64,000 nucleotides of DNA from Larkinella rosea (GCF_003858635.1 NZ_RQJO01000009.1:682001-746000); one strand, 5' to 3'. Numbered from the stretch's first letter, positions 8,516 through 17,530 are shown. Made by a program: numbers and translations. Notes: generated from the letters alone by a model not told the origin.

Positions 8516-9619
8516 ATGAAGAAAACCATCCTGATCGGTCTTTTAGGTCTGAGCAGTCTCCTGACGTTTGGGCAAACCGGCGACTATTACCTGTATGTGG
8601 GGACGTATACCCGCAAAACCAGCGAAGGCATTTACGTGTATCGGTTCAATTCCAAAACCGGTGATTTTGCGCCCGTGGGCATTGCCAAAGGTTCAAATCC
8701 TTCCTTTCTGTCGATTTCGGCCAATCAGCGGTTTTTGTATACGGTCGGGGGAGGGGGTGATACGGCCCGGGCGTTCGCAATCGACAAAGCCTCGCACCAG
8801 TTGACGCTGCTGAATGCCCAACCAACCGGCGGCAAAGGGGGCACACACCTGGAAGTGGACAAAACCGGTAAGTGGCTGATTATCGGCAACTACTCGAGCG
8901 GAAACCTGAGCATTCTGCCCGTTGAGGCCGATGGATCGCTGGGGAAATTGAAGGAAGTAATTCAACACGAAGGAAAAAGCGTTGACCCGGAGCGGCAGAC
9001 AAAACCGTATGTGCATTCCATCAACATTGCGCCCAATAACCGCGATGTTTTCGTGCCTGACCTGGGCACCGACAAGATCATGACCTACACGCTGGATGCA
9101 AAAACCGGGCAACTGACGCCGGGAAATCCGCCGTTTACCACCGAAACCCCCGGCTCCGGCCCCCGGCATTTTACGTACCATCCGAACGGGAAATTTGCCT
9201 ACGTCATCCACGAAATGGGCGGAACGATTACGGGTTTTACGTACAAAAACGGCGCGCTGACCCCTTTCCAGACGATTAAAACATTGCCGGACGATTATAC
9301 CGGTCGTAAATGGTGCGCTGATATTCACATTTCGCCCGATGGTAAATTCCTGTACGGCTCCAACCGCGCGCACGAAAGTCTGGCGATTTATAGCATCAAT
9401 TCCAAAACCGGTCAGCTTACGCTGGTAGGCTATCAGAATGTATTGGGCAAAACGCCCCGGAATTTCGCCATCGATCCGACCGGGAATTTTGTGCTGGTGG
9501 CCAATCAGGATAGCGACAACATCACCATTTTCAAACGGGACGCAGCAACCGGCAAACTGACGCCAACGGGCAAAGAGATGGCGGTTTCGATGCCGGTTTG
9601 TCTGAAATTTATTCCGTGA
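8516..9619 (+). CDS. Lactonase-family seven-bladed beta-propeller, exported
   Basis: About 367 residues from the ATG at 8516 (a TTG three codons earlier is less likely). It starts with a signal peptide (MKKTILIGLLGLSSLLTFGQ), then YYLYVGTYTRKTSEGIYVYRFN, the typical first blade of the YkgB/6-phosphogluconolactonase propeller family. Later blades repeat a pattern of HxxxxSPDGKFLYGSNR type. Cytoplasmic homologues hydrolyse 6-phosphogluconolactone, but an exported member must act on an unphosphorylated lactone or serve another role, so the name pgl is not justified. Confidence 0.85.
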   Translation: MKKTILIGLLGLSSLLTFGQTGDYYLYVGTYTRKTSEGIYVYRFNSKTGDFAPVGIAKGSNPSFLSISANQRFLYTVGGGGDTARAFAIDKASHQLTLLNAQPTGGKGGTHLEVDKTGKWLIIGNYSSGNLSILPVEADGSLGKLKEVIQHEGKSVDPERQTKPYVHSINIAPNNRDVFVPDLGTDKIMTYTLDAKTGQLTPGNPPFTTETPGSGPRHFTYHPNGKFAYVIHEMGGTITGFTYKNGALTPFQTIKTLPDDYTGRKWCADIHISPDGKFLYGSNRAHESLAIYSINSKTGQLTLVGYQNVLGKTPRNFAIDPTGNFVLVANQDSDNITIFKRDAATGKLTPTGKEMAVSMPVCLKFIP

Positions 9620-9636
9620 AAACCGCTCGTCATCTC

Positions 9637-10572
9637 ATGCAAAAACCGCTTTTCTGGCTCCTGTTAATTCTGGTAAAAACCGGTTTTGCTCAGCGTCCGG
9701 ACTTTCTGAAAAAAGACAGCATCCAATCGTCGCTGGACGGCAATACGCAGGTTTTTTATTACGACAGATCCCGTATCGCAACGCCCCAGCCGCTGGTGGT
9801 CGAATTGCACTCCTGGAGTAATTCGGCTGACTCCCAGAAAGATATGCTGGCGGTGCAGGCGAACGCCAAAAGCTGGAATTACATCTTTCCGAATTTTCGG
9901 GGCGTCAACAATCACCCGAAAGCGTGTTGCAGCGATTTTGTGATTTCGGACATCGACGAAGCCATCGACTGGGCGTTGAAAAACCTGACGGTCGATCCGA
10001 AACGCATTTACGTCGTCGGCACGAGCGGGGGCGGTTATGCGACCCTGGCGATGTACATGAAATCCCGGCATGCCATTCACACATTTTCGGCCTGGGCGTC
10101 CATTTCCGATTTGTCAGCCTGGTATGGCGAGTCGGTGGAACGAAAGAATAAATACGCGGCCGAAATTGTCCAGTGTACCGGAGCCACCGGCGGTTTTGAT
10201 GCGCAAAAAGCCCGGGAACGTTCGCCCTTATTCTGGAAAACGCCCGTTAAAAAGCGGAAAAACAGCCACTTACAAATCTACGCGGGTATTCACGACGGGT
10301 ATACGGGTTCGGTGCCGATTTCGCATTCCATCCGGTTTTACAATAAGGTTGTAACGGATTTCAACGCGAGAAATAAAGGGCTGACGGTTTCAGAAAAAGA
10401 CGCGGAGGAGATGCTCAAAACCCAGACATTTCCGGCAACAAAACCGCCTAAGACCATCGGCGACCGGGCGGTTTTGTATCAAAAAAAGTCAGGAAATAAC
10501 CGCCTGACTATTTTTGAAGGTACGCATGAAATTCTGAAAGATGCCGCCCTGGAACAGATTTTAGCCTGGTAA
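9637..10572 (+). CDS. Exported alpha/beta-hydrolase (prolyl-oligopeptidase/esterase type)
   Basis: About 311 residues from the ATG at 9637; a GTG at 9616 overlaps the stop of the preceding gene and would suggest translational coupling. A signal peptide is visible (MQKPLFWLLLILVKTGFAQ). The nucleophile elbow is G-T-S-G-G-G (in YVVGTSGGGYATLAMYM). The acid and His are probably in YAGIHDGYTGSVPISHS and FEGTHEIL. The nearest family is S9-like or feruloyl/acetyl esterases. It follows the lactonase closely and may be co-transcribed. The substrate is unknown. Confidence 0.8.
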   Translation: MQKPLFWLLLILVKTGFAQRPDFLKKDSIQSSLDGNTQVFYYDRSRIATPQPLVVELHSWSNSADSQKDMLAVQANAKSWNYIFPNFRGVNNHPKACCSDFVISDIDEAIDWALKNLTVDPKRIYVVGTSGGGYATLAMYMKSRHAIHTFSAWASISDLSAWYGESVERKNKYAAEIVQCTGATGGFDAQKARERSPLFWKTPVKKRKNSHLQIYAGIHDGYTGSVPISHSIRFYNKVVTDFNARNKGLTVSEKDAEEMLKTQTFPATKPPKTIGDRAVLYQKKSGNNRLTIFEGTHEILKDAALEQILAW

Positions 10573-10644
10573 TCGGATTCATTGCCATCGGTGGTTAAGG
10601 CTGGTTCTGCCAGGTCTTTGCGACAGATTTCCTTGCAGGTTTGA

Positions 10645-11526
10645 TCACCCAATTTTCACCGAAGTCATTGTAAGTGAACCCGCAACGGCGCGGTCGTTAA
10701 AGAACGAAACCGGGTCTTTACGGCCTTTCAGGCCCAGCGTATACAGCAGGGGCAGGTAGTGTTCCGGGGTCGGAATCGCCAGCAAAGCGTCTTTTCCGAG
10801 CGTTGTATAATTGACCATCGGTTGAAAATCGCCCGCACTGATCAGGTTCTTGAACGTATCGTTGAGGGTGTTCGCCCAATCGTATCCGTAGTTCGGCACG
10901 TCCATTTTATCCCAGGCCACCATCCGCAGGTTGTGAACCATGTTTCCGCTGCCGATGATCAAAACGCCTTTCCGCCGAAGCGCATACAGTTCTTTCGCCA
11001 GATCGAAATGGTATTGCGGCCCTTTGGTGTAGTCGATGCTCAGTTGCAAAACCGGAATTTTCGCGTCGGGATACATGTGCCGGACAATCGTCCAGGTGCC
11101 GTGGTCCAGGCCCCAGTCGTGATCCAGTTCGACCTGCGCCGAGTGGAGCAGCGAAACCGTCTCCCTGGCTAAAACCGGATTGCCGGGCGCCGGATATTGC
11201 ACATCGAACAATGCCTGCGGAAAACCGCCGAAGTCGTGAATGGTTTTCGGGAAATTCATGGCGGTAATTTTGGTTCCCCGGGTAAACCAGTGGGCCGAAA
11301 CCACCAGAACCGCCGACGGGGTCGGAATTTCCTTCGCCATTGTTTTCCAGCGACGACTAAATCCATTATCCTGAATGCCGTTCATCGGCGAACCGTGGCC
11401 GACGAACAACACCGGCATCAGGGTGCCTTGTTCTTCCAGACCATCGGTAAATTTTCTGAATTCGGGTAAGGTATTCATACTCAGTACTCCCGTTAAAATT
11501 GTTTTGACAAATTGATTGCGTTTCAT
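10645..11526 (-). CDS. ygiD: Extradiol ring-cleavage dioxygenase, DODA type (YgiD-like)
   Basis: About 293 residues from the ATG at 11526. Features of the LigB/YgiD family are VLFVGHGSPMNGIQDN (metal His), VVSAHWFTRGTKITAM, FGGFPQALFDVQYPAPG, LDHGTWTIVRHMYP, VLQLSIDY and IIGSGNMVHNLR. Members cleave 4,5-DOPA or related catechols using Zn or Fe; in many bacteria the true substrate is not known. It is the last gene of a reverse-strand run with a Rossmann protein, a Crp regulator and a pirin, which suggests a role in handling catechol or quinone compounds (inference). The gap to the preceding gene is 11 bases. Confidence 0.88.
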   Translation of the reverse strand: MKRNQFVKTILTGVLSMNTLPEFRKFTDGLEEQGTLMPVLFVGHGSPMNGIQDNGFSRRWKTMAKEIPTPSAVLVVSAHWFTRGTKITAMNFPKTIHDFGGFPQALFDVQYPAPGNPVLARETVSLLHSAQVELDHDWGLDHGTWTIVRHMYPDAKIPVLQLSIDYTKGPQYHFDLAKELYALRRKGVLIIGSGNMVHNLRMVAWDKMDVPNYGYDWANTLNDTFKNLISAGDFQPMVNYTTLGKDALLAIPTPEHYLPLLYTLGLKGRKDPVSFFNDRAVAGSLTMTSVKIG

Positions 11527-11537
11527 ACCCAAAGTCA

Positions 11538-12044
11538 CTAATGCGCCAGCGGTTTGCTCAGCGACAGAATCGGATTGAAACCAGCGGTTTTGAAGAGGTC
11601 AAAAACCGTATTCAGGGCATTGGGGTGAATACCGGCGACAAACACATCGGCCGGTTTTTCATCACTGAACGAGTTGATGACGTTGACGACTTTGGCGTTT
11701 GGCAATTCCCGCTGCCAGTCTTCGCTACGGGTATGATTTAAAAAATCGGACATACGAATGACAATTTTGCCGGTTGAAACGTCCCGGATGCGGTTGGCCA
11801 GTTCACTGACGGGCTGGTCAGATTCCCCCACCACGATGAGATCGGCCTCCCAGCACGCGTTGACCTGACAGTCAATTACTTCAATGTCGGCGGATGGCGT
11901 GTTACGGAGAATTCGGTTGACAAGTGCCTGAGCCTTTGCCGTTTCGCGGTCGAACAGCAGCAGTCGATACCGGCAGGTAGCTAATTGGGAGGCCAGTTCT
12001 TTTTCCGCATCTCCGATTCCGAGCAGGGCAATCGTTGGTTTCAT
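11538..12044 (-). CDS. Small NAD(P)-binding Rossmann protein (F420-dependent NADP reductase-like)
   Basis: 168 residues from the ATG at 12044; a longer frame beginning with TTG at 12149 would run through the promoter, so the ATG is preferred. The N-terminus (TIALLGIGDAEKELASQL) is a dinucleotide-binding beta-alpha-beta unit with an altered glycine motif. ADLIVVGESDQPVSELANRI and NAKVVNVINSFSDEKPADVFVAG resemble the NADP-dependent oxidoreductases that act with F420 or small carbonyls. It has its own good promoter and palindrome upstream and probably leads a two-gene transcript with the ygiD-like gene. Confidence 0.7.
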   Translation of the reverse strand: MKPTIALLGIGDAEKELASQLATCRYRLLLFDRETAKAQALVNRILRNTPSADIEVIDCQVNACWEADLIVVGESDQPVSELANRIRDVSTGKIVIRMSDFLNHTRSEDWQRELPNAKVVNVINSFSDEKPADVFVAGIHPNALNTVFDLFKTAGFNPILSLSKPLAH

Positions 12045-12081
12045 GGTGAGCGTTACGTTTGTTGAGTCGTTGATTTCCCCA

Positions 12082-12143
12082 CAAAAGTACGCGCGCCGGT
12101 CGGGCGAAAACGATGGCTTAGTACAAGAAAAATCGTTGTACCA
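12082..12143 (-). promoter_or_regulatory. Promoter (TACTTTTG -7 box) with upstream inverted repeat
   Basis: On the reverse strand TACTTTTG (12082-12089) matches TAnnTTTG exactly and lies about 37 bases before the ATG at 12044. Further upstream, TGGTACAA and TTGTACTA (12136-12143 and 12119-12126) form an inverted repeat with a 9-base spacer, 7 of 8 pairs matching. The position just beyond the -33 region fits an activator site, perhaps for the adjacent Crp-family protein (inference). Confidence 0.55.
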
Positions 12144-12155
12144 GGTCAATGAAAT

Positions 12156-12737
12156 TTACGCATCGGACGGTTTTCGGCCGCGAATTCGGCTTAGAAAAGC
12201 GGGCGTGATGCCCAGGTAAGAAGCAATCATGTGTTGCGGAACCCGCTGAACAATGTCGGGGTACCGCTGAACGAATTCCCGGTATTTTTCTTCCGCCGAC
12301 TGGCTGAGCGAGTTAACCAGACGGCGGTGGGTGGCCACGTAATTGTTCTGTAGAATGAGCCGCAGATACCGTTCCATTTTGGTCACCACCTGCACCATCC
12401 GTTCGTTCGACGCCTGATCGAGCAGCAGCAATTCCGCATCTTCCAGGGCTTCAATGTTATAGCGCGCCGGTTCGCCGGTCAGGTAGCTGTACAGGTCGGA
12501 AGCCCACCAGCCTTCGGGCGCAAACTGCACGATGTGTTCCACGCCTTTTTCATCGACCGTGTAAACGCGCAGCAGCCCTTTGTCAACAAACGCAATGTAT
12601 TTGTCGATGTCTCCTTCCTGCAACAAAAACTGTTTTCGACGCAGTTTTTTAGGGATAAAGAGGGTTTTCAGAAACGCAAACTCGTCGTCAGTTAGCTCGA
12701 CCAGGCGGGAAATATGGCGGAAAAGGCGGTCGTACAT
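12156..12737 (-). CDS. Crp/Fnr-family transcriptional regulator
   Basis: 193 residues. Residues ~20-120 form a cyclic-nucleotide-binding-like barrel (RKQFLLQEGDIDKYIAFVDKG, VQFAPEGWWASDLYSYLTGEPARYNIEAL). The short C-terminus has a winged-helix region ending MIASYLGITPAFLSRIRGR. The form is that of Bacteroidota Crp relatives that lack the full cAMP motif; the effector is unknown. It lies 51 bases downstream of the pirin gene and upstream of the Rossmann/ygiD pair on the same strand, so it probably regulates this cluster. Confidence 0.9.
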   Translation of the reverse strand: MYDRLFRHISRLVELTDDEFAFLKTLFIPKKLRRKQFLLQEGDIDKYIAFVDKGLLRVYTVDEKGVEHIVQFAPEGWWASDLYSYLTGEPARYNIEALEDAELLLLDQASNERMVQVVTKMERYLRLILQNNYVATHRRLVNSLSQSAEEKYREFVQRYPDIVQRVPQHMIASYLGITPAFLSRIRGRKPSDA

Positions 12738-12788
12738 GGCGGAAAAGACGGGCGATAACGGGCTTGAAATGGACCGATTAATGCGGCA

Positions 12789-13685
12789 TTACGGTTTTGG
12801 CTTCAGGTACGGCGGATCGGGTGGGAGCGGAATGACATCGGTTTCACCGGCAAGAATCGGAAAGTTTTGGTTTCGCCAATCCTGCTTGGCCTGTTCAATG
12901 CGGTCGAGGCTGGTCGAAACAAAATTCCAGTAAATATGCCGTCCTTCGGGGAAAGGCTCACCACCAAATACATAAACCGTGCTGTTGGCGTTGATCACAA
13001 ATTCGCAAAGCTGGCTGTTTTTGGCCACCAGAATGCGTTTCGGGTCATACGTAAAGCCTTCGCTTTCAATGCTGCCTTCCAGAATATACAGCCCGGCTTC
13101 CCCGAACAAATCGTCGCCAAGCCGGATGGTTTGTGTAGTGGGGCTTTTGATTTCCAGCAAGAAAAGCGGGCTGTAAACCGGCACGGGCGACTGGCGGCCG
13201 AAAGCCGCACCCGCAATCAGTTTGTAGGAAACGCCGTCGGTTTCCCAGGCCGGTATTTCGTCGGCGGCCGCGTGGAAAAAGGTGGGTGCCATTTCTTCCA
13301 GCTCTTTCGGCAGTGCCACCCAGATTTGCAAACCGTGCAGCGTTTTGTCCGAATGGCGCAGGTGGAGAGGGGTACGCTCGGAGTGAACAATGCCTTTGCC
13401 CGCCGTCATCCAGTTAACCTGACCGGGCGTAATTTCAACTTCCGTATCGAGCGTGTCTTTGTGCAGAATCGCTCCGTCAAAAAGATACGTCAGCGTCGAG
13501 AGACCGATGTGCGGATGCGGACCAATGTCAATATTTTCGTGATCGCTCAGCTTGGCGGGCCCCATGTGGTCGATAAATATAAATGGTCCCACCATTCGTT
13601 TTTCCCGGAAAGGCAACAACCGACCGACCAGAAAATGGCCGATGTCGGCCGGACGTTCTTCGATAATGATATTGATATTCGACAT
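12789..13685 (-). CDS. Pirin-family protein
   Basis: 299 residues from the ATG at 13685. The N-terminal cupin carries the family metal motif: GPHPHIGLSTLTYLFDG and TAGKGIVHSERTP supply the His/His/His/Glu ligands, preceded by PFIFIDHMGPAKL. The C-terminal cupin lacks metal ligands, as usual. Bacterial pirins include quercetin dioxygenases and regulators of central metabolism. Neighbours (Crp regulator, extradiol dioxygenase) favour a role against aromatic or quinone compounds, but that is inference. Confidence 0.92.
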   Translation of the reverse strand: MSNINIIIEERPADIGHFLVGRLLPFREKRMVGPFIFIDHMGPAKLSDHENIDIGPHPHIGLSTLTYLFDGAILHKDTLDTEVEITPGQVNWMTAGKGIVHSERTPLHLRHSDKTLHGLQIWVALPKELEEMAPTFFHAAADEIPAWETDGVSYKLIAGAAFGRQSPVPVYSPLFLLEIKSPTTQTIRLGDDLFGEAGLYILEGSIESEGFTYDPKRILVAKNSQLCEFVINANSTVYVFGGEPFPEGRHIYWNFVSTSLDRIEQAKQDWRNQNFPILAGETDVIPLPPDPPYLKPKP

Positions 13686-13765
13686 GGAAAGGCGATTCGT
13701 ACAATGCGGGAGCAAAATACGAAAAGTTGCGTAAGCTGCTACGTTGCCCGGCTTCGCGGTTAACC

Positions 13766-14263
13766 TTACATGCGCCGTTCGTGGTGAATCGCGATGCTGT
13801 AGCCGGTGTAGTTTCCGGCAATACCGTTGCCGGAGTCGGCGGGTTTGAAACTGACGACAATTTTGTCCTTGTAAAAAATCTGCCGTTCCGTAAACTCCGA
13901 TCCGGCCATGGTTTCGGCCGGTTTGAAGCCCATCGCCAGTAATTCTTCCCGTAAAACCGCCTGCACGGTTTTTGAAGGCTGCTGAAAATTTAGCAAGCCC
14001 AACTGGCTGTTGCAGATGTATTGAATCAGCGTGGTGGTTTGCGTAAGTTCACTCACATACGGAAAGGGCTGAAATTCATAAATACAGGCGGGATTGGCTA
14101 CGCTTTGGGACCGGTTTTTAAACACAAATCCTTTGCGGAACATGCAGGAATCAAACTGAGCGGTTTTCAGGCAGGTAATGTCAATGAGTTCACGCATGGT
14201 GATGTGTTGGGCGAAAACCGGACTGCAACAACCCATGAACAGGAAAAAAATAACACGTTTCAT
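13766..14263 (-). CDS. Exported protein of unknown function
   Basis: About 165 residues from the ATG at 14263. A signal peptide is visible (MKRVIFFLFMGCCSPVFAQ). The mature part is mixed alpha/beta with no motif I recognise. It contains four Cys (in DITCLK, DSCMFRK, NPACIYE, QYICNSQ) that could form disulfides outside the cytoplasm. It is on the same strand as the pirin gene, about 80 bases away, but an operon link is uncertain. Confidence 0.65.
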   Translation of the reverse strand: MKRVIFFLFMGCCSPVFAQHITMRELIDITCLKTAQFDSCMFRKGFVFKNRSQSVANPACIYEFQPFPYVSELTQTTTLIQYICNSQLGLLNFQQPSKTVQAVLREELLAMGFKPAETMAGSEFTERQIFYKDKIVVSFKPADSGNGIAGNYTGYSIAIHHERRM

Positions 14264-14306
14264 AGCGGCAATTTTTTTGTTATACAAGCAAACAATTTGC
14301 CAATTA

Positions 14307-14396
14307 CGTACGAACGAACCTTAGTCTGTGAGATTTTGGCAGAGTTTATAACTCATGGAATCACCAGAATCTCACGGACTAAAGTCCATGGGTACG
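14307..14396. repeat. REP-like inverted pair, copy 1
   Basis: Left arm 14307-14335 and right arm 14368-14396 are complementary at 23 of 29 positions. The right arm contains CACGGACTAAAGTCCATGGG followed by TACG, which matches the arms of two other copies (near 28.9 and 58.2 kb). Each arm also contains a small palindrome of the type GGACT-AAAGTCC. This is the most diverged copy. It lies between the unknown exported protein and the sugar transporter. Confidence 0.7.
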
Positions 14397-14404
14397 GGTA
14401 CGCG

Positions 14405-15643
14405 TTAATGCGCTTTTGAGAACTTGGCGCCGAAGAGGAAAATGACGGCGTAGCAGAGGATGGGCAGGTAGTAGGCTGTTGCCACGTCGTAGTCGGCCAC
14501 AGCTCCCATTGCGAAGGGGAAAAAGGCTCCTCCGCAGACGCCCATCGAAATAAACGACGCACCTTGCTGCGTATGCGGCCCCAGATTTTTCAATCCTAGA
14601 CTAAAGATGGTCGGGAACATAATGCTGAAAAAGAAATTCAACATCAGCAGGGCGATGAACGACGGCCAGCCCCAGCTTTGGGCGACAATCAGACACATGA
14701 GAATATTGCTCGCGGCAAAAATCGCCAGGAGTGAATTGGGAGCGATAAACCGCATCAGAAACGTGCCGACAAACCGCCCGGCCAACATCAGGGCCATGAA
14801 CAACACCATGTAATTCCCGGCGGTGGCGTCGGAGAATCCCATTTTTTCGTGGCCATAATTGATGAAAAAGGCCCAGGTACCACCCTGAGCAGCCACGTTG
14901 AAAAACTGCGCGATAACCGCCCAGACGAAATGCCGGTGCTGAAACAGACTTTTTTCCGGTTCGAGATCGACGTTCGCGGCATCCGGATCGGCAGCTGCGT
15001 GCGGATCATTGAGCGCAGGGACTTTGACGAACGAAAACAAGACCGCAATCCCGGCAATCACACTGCCAATCGCGATGTACAGCATCTTGACCGAAGTTAG
15101 ATCGGTGCTCCCTTCCGTATTGTTCCGTAATAAAAAATAGGAACCAATTGCCGGCCCCATAATGGCACCCAATGCGTTGAATGCCTGCGCAAAATTGATC
15201 CGCTGATCGCTGGTACGCTGGTCGCCGAGCGACGCGACGAACGGGTGTGCCACGGTTTCCAGCGTGGAAAGACCGCATCCTAAAATGAAGAGTGCCAGCC
15301 CGAAATACGGAAAGGACGCAGCACTGGCCGCAGGTACGAACAGAAAAGATCCGGTGGCAAAAAGTCCCAGGCCCAGCAAAACCCCGGCTTTATACCCAAA
15401 CCGCTTCATGAACAAACCGGCGGGAATGCCCATGACAAAATAGGCACCGAAAATAGCAAACTGGACGAAAGCCGACTGGGTTTTGGTCAGACTCAAAACA
15501 TGCTGAAAGTGTTTGTTGAGAACGTCGCCCATCGTAATGGCGATTCCCCAGAACATAAACAACGAAGTGACGAAGACCAGGGTGAGGAGGTACTTGTTTT
15601 CAGTGAAAGCCGCTGGCTTTGGGTTACTTACACTTGACTGCAT
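14405..15643 (-). CDS. MFS sugar transporter, FucP-like
   Basis: 412 residues with about 12 hydrophobic segments. The first helix LVFVTSLFMFWGIAITMGDVLN and the second, QSAFVQFAIFGAYFVMGIPAG, followed by KRFGYKAGVLLGLGLFATG, are typical of the FucP/glucose-galactose proton-symporter group. The motif LETVAHPFVASLG is also family-specific. It should import a hexose or deoxyhexose across the inner membrane. No sugar catabolic gene is adjacent, so the substrate is unknown. Confidence 0.9.
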   Translation of the reverse strand: MQSSVSNPKPAAFTENKYLLTLVFVTSLFMFWGIAITMGDVLNKHFQHVLSLTKTQSAFVQFAIFGAYFVMGIPAGLFMKRFGYKAGVLLGLGLFATGSFLFVPAASAASFPYFGLALFILGCGLSTLETVAHPFVASLGDQRTSDQRINFAQAFNALGAIMGPAIGSYFLLRNNTEGSTDLTSVKMLYIAIGSVIAGIAVLFSFVKVPALNDPHAAADPDAANVDLEPEKSLFQHRHFVWAVIAQFFNVAAQGGTWAFFINYGHEKMGFSDATAGNYMVLFMALMLAGRFVGTFLMRFIAPNSLLAIFAASNILMCLIVAQSWGWPSFIALLMLNFFFSIMFPTIFSLGLKNLGPHTQQGASFISMGVCGGAFFPFAMGAVADYDVATAYYLPILCYAVIFLFGAKFSKAH

Positions 15644-15740
15644 GGGTAAGGAGTTGGTTTAAGCGACGTAGGAGTTCGGGTAACATATTGAATTGTTGGA
15701 CAATGTAACGCTAAATTTTAACTTGGTAAATTACTACATC

Positions 15741-15772
15741 AAAAAAGCCAACCCGTTTCGGGGCTGGCTTTT
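15741..15772 (-). terminator. Rho-independent terminator
   Basis: AAAAGCCA and TGGCTTTT flank an inner CCCG/CGGG pair with a TTT loop, giving a strong stem with A/T runs on both sides. It lies 25 bases beyond the end of the protease gene on the reverse strand and probably ends the sigma/protease transcript. Confidence 0.75.
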
Positions 15773-15796
15773 GATTTCGGTAAAACCGTCGATGGC

Positions 15797-16939
15797 TTAT
15801 TTTTCGTGTTTGAAAACCTTCACCATGTACACGCTCTCCTGGATTTTTTTGATCTGATCCTTGCGGGCGAGTTTGGCGAGTCCGTTTTTGCGGCTCATCC
15901 GAATGGAGTTGTTTTTGAGCGAATCGGTCGGGATAGCGGAGATGGCCCGGAAGAGGTAATCGGTTTTGATGGCAAACGTAGCGCCTTCCGACGAGGTTTG
16001 CTTGCCGCTGATGATCCCGATGACATTGCCTTTTTCGTCGAGCAGCGGACCGCCGGAGTTCCCCGGATTCACGCTGATGGCGACCTGATAAGCCGTTGAA
16101 TCTCCCCGGTAACCGGTTTGCGAACTCAAATAGCCTTCGCCGTAAACGATTTCTTCGCGCGGGAAACCGAGTGTAAAGACGCGTTCGCCCAGATCCGAAG
16201 GAGCGGCTTCAAAACCGTACGGCAATACGGTTTTTACCCGGAAAGCGCTGTCTTCGTGCACCTGCAGAATCGCCAGATCGTATTTCCGGTCGGCGTAAAC
16301 AACTTTGGCTTTGTAAATATCACCGCGCGTACTTTGAATGTACACCGAGTCGGCATCCTGAATGATGTGCGTATTGGTAACCAGATAACCGTCTGGCGAC
16401 AATAAAAAACCCGAACCGGCCACCTGACCCGGGTTGATCTGCAAAGCGCGTTCGCGGGCGTTCAAATCCTGCAAAATCGCGTTCTGTGACCGCCGGATGG
16501 CTTGCAAATCCCGGCGCATCATGCTGTATTGTTCCTGTTGCTTGTGACTCGACTGATACTGACGAATCAGCATCAGCGTACCAAACGTGGTGATCAGGGC
16601 AACGGTTGCGGCCACCGCCAGAATCGGGCGGTAGGTTTGCCACAGCTGCCGGACCGTGCCGCCGTTGCGGTGCAGTTTCCGAACTTTCGAAAGTTGATTG
16701 ACTTCCTCCCGAACGGCGTCCATGTCCAGACTGGCCTGAATGCGGTTCAACCGGGCCCGGAAATCCGTCCGTTGGCCATAGGTTTTCATGGCCTTTACCA
16801 ATTGTTGCTGTTCCCGGGCGCGTTGCGCCAGAACCGGGTCCGACCGACGGAGTGTTTCAAATTCCAGCCGCTCGGTTTCGGTCAGCTCGTTGCGGAGCCA
16901 TTTGTCAACCCAGTCGGTGAATTTCTGATTGTCAATCAT
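15797..16939 (-). CDS. Anti-sigma-like membrane protein fused to a periplasmic trypsin-like (S1C) protease
   Basis: 380 residues in three parts. Residues 1-55 are charged and resemble the N-terminal cytoplasmic helix region of Bacteroidota anti-sigma factors (WLRNELTETERLEFETL then SDPVLAQR). Residues ~105-125 are one transmembrane helix (ILAVAATVALITTFGTLMLI). Residues ~135-165 are probably a coiled coil. Residues ~170-335 are a trypsin/DegP-type protease with His191 (VTNTHIIQ), Asp221 (KYDLAIL) and Ser295 (NPGNSGGPLL). No PDZ domain follows. It starts 1 base after the stop of the ECF sigma gene, so the two are translationally linked. I infer that the N-terminus binds the sigma factor and the outer protease domain senses or transmits envelope stress. 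The anti-sigma role is not proven. Confidence 0.85.
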   Translation of the reverse strand: MIDNQKFTDWVDKWLRNELTETERLEFETLRRSDPVLAQRAREQQQLVKAMKTYGQRTDFRARLNRIQASLDMDAVREEVNQLSKVRKLHRNGGTVRQLWQTYRPILAVAATVALITTFGTLMLIRQYQSSHKQQEQYSMMRRDLQAIRRSQNAILQDLNARERALQINPGQVAGSGFLLSPDGYLVTNTHIIQDADSVYIQSTRGDIYKAKVVYADRKYDLAILQVHEDSAFRVKTVLPYGFEAAPSDLGERVFTLGFPREEIVYGEGYLSSQTGYRGDSTAYQVAISVNPGNSGGPLLDEKGNVIGIISGKQTSSEGATFAIKTDYLFRAISAIPTDSLKNNSIRMSRKNGLAKLARKDQIKKIQESVYMVKVFKHEK

Positions 16940-16940
16940 A

Positions 16941-17516
16941 TCACTCTTCTTTAAAAACTGAAAAAAATAGCCGTTTTAGCCGCATCAGACATTTATACTT
17001 CTGTGTTTTGGCATTATCGGCGTTGGTATACCCAAACTTTTCGGTAATATCCTGCATCGACAGGTGGTGGATGTAGAAATCCTCCAGCAAGGTCCGGCAG
17101 GGTTCTCCCAATCGGTCGAGTGAATCGGCCATCAGGTCGAACTGGCGGTCGCGGGCTTCGTGATCGGTCAAATCATCATCCACCTCCGCAACTCCTTCGG
17201 TATCCAAAAGCGAATTTCCGTTCCGGTTTCGCATCGACAACTGCTTAAGCCAAAGCCGACGGCTCACCGAATAGAGGTATGTTTTTAACTGGCAATGTAA
17301 TTCCAGCGAATCCGTAGTGACTTTCTCGTACAGGACGATCAAGGTTTCCTGATAAATATCTTTGGCATCGTCTTCGGTGCCGCTGTTATTCAGAATCAGG
17401 TGCATCACCATCGGAAAATACCGTTTATACAGCTCTTCCAGCACTGTGTCCGAACCGTTGGCCAGGCCCGCAAGGAGTTGGTCATCAGATAAATGCGAAC
17501 GGTTGGATTCTGTCAT
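16941..17516 (-). CDS. ECF-type RNA polymerase sigma factor
   Basis: 191 residues. Region 2 is seen at DDAKDIYQETLIVLYEKV and region 4 at CRTLLEDFYIHHLSMQDITE followed by KFGYTNADNAKTQKYKCLMR. The size and lack of region 3 are typical of ECF sigma factors. The downstream neighbour is the anti-sigma-like protease, and a divergent small lipoprotein gene shares an identical promoter sequence. The 5' untranslated leader appears very short (the -10 ends about 14 bases before the ATG). Autoregulation is inferred from the twin promoters. Confidence 0.93.
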   Translation of the reverse strand: MTESNRSHLSDDQLLAGLANGSDTVLEELYKRYFPMVMHLILNNSGTEDDAKDIYQETLIVLYEKVTTDSLELHCQLKTYLYSVSRRLWLKQLSMRNRNGNSLLDTEGVAEVDDDLTDHEARDRQFDLMADSLDRLGEPCRTLLEDFYIHHLSMQDITEKFGYTNADNAKTQKYKCLMRLKRLFFSVFKEE

Positions 17517-17530
17517 TGCTTCCTTGCCTA

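Noticed and set aside
12867-13763. A 298-codon forward open frame
   Set aside because: It is antisense to the pirin gene and its product has no recognisable motif; pirin motifs are clear on the reverse strand.
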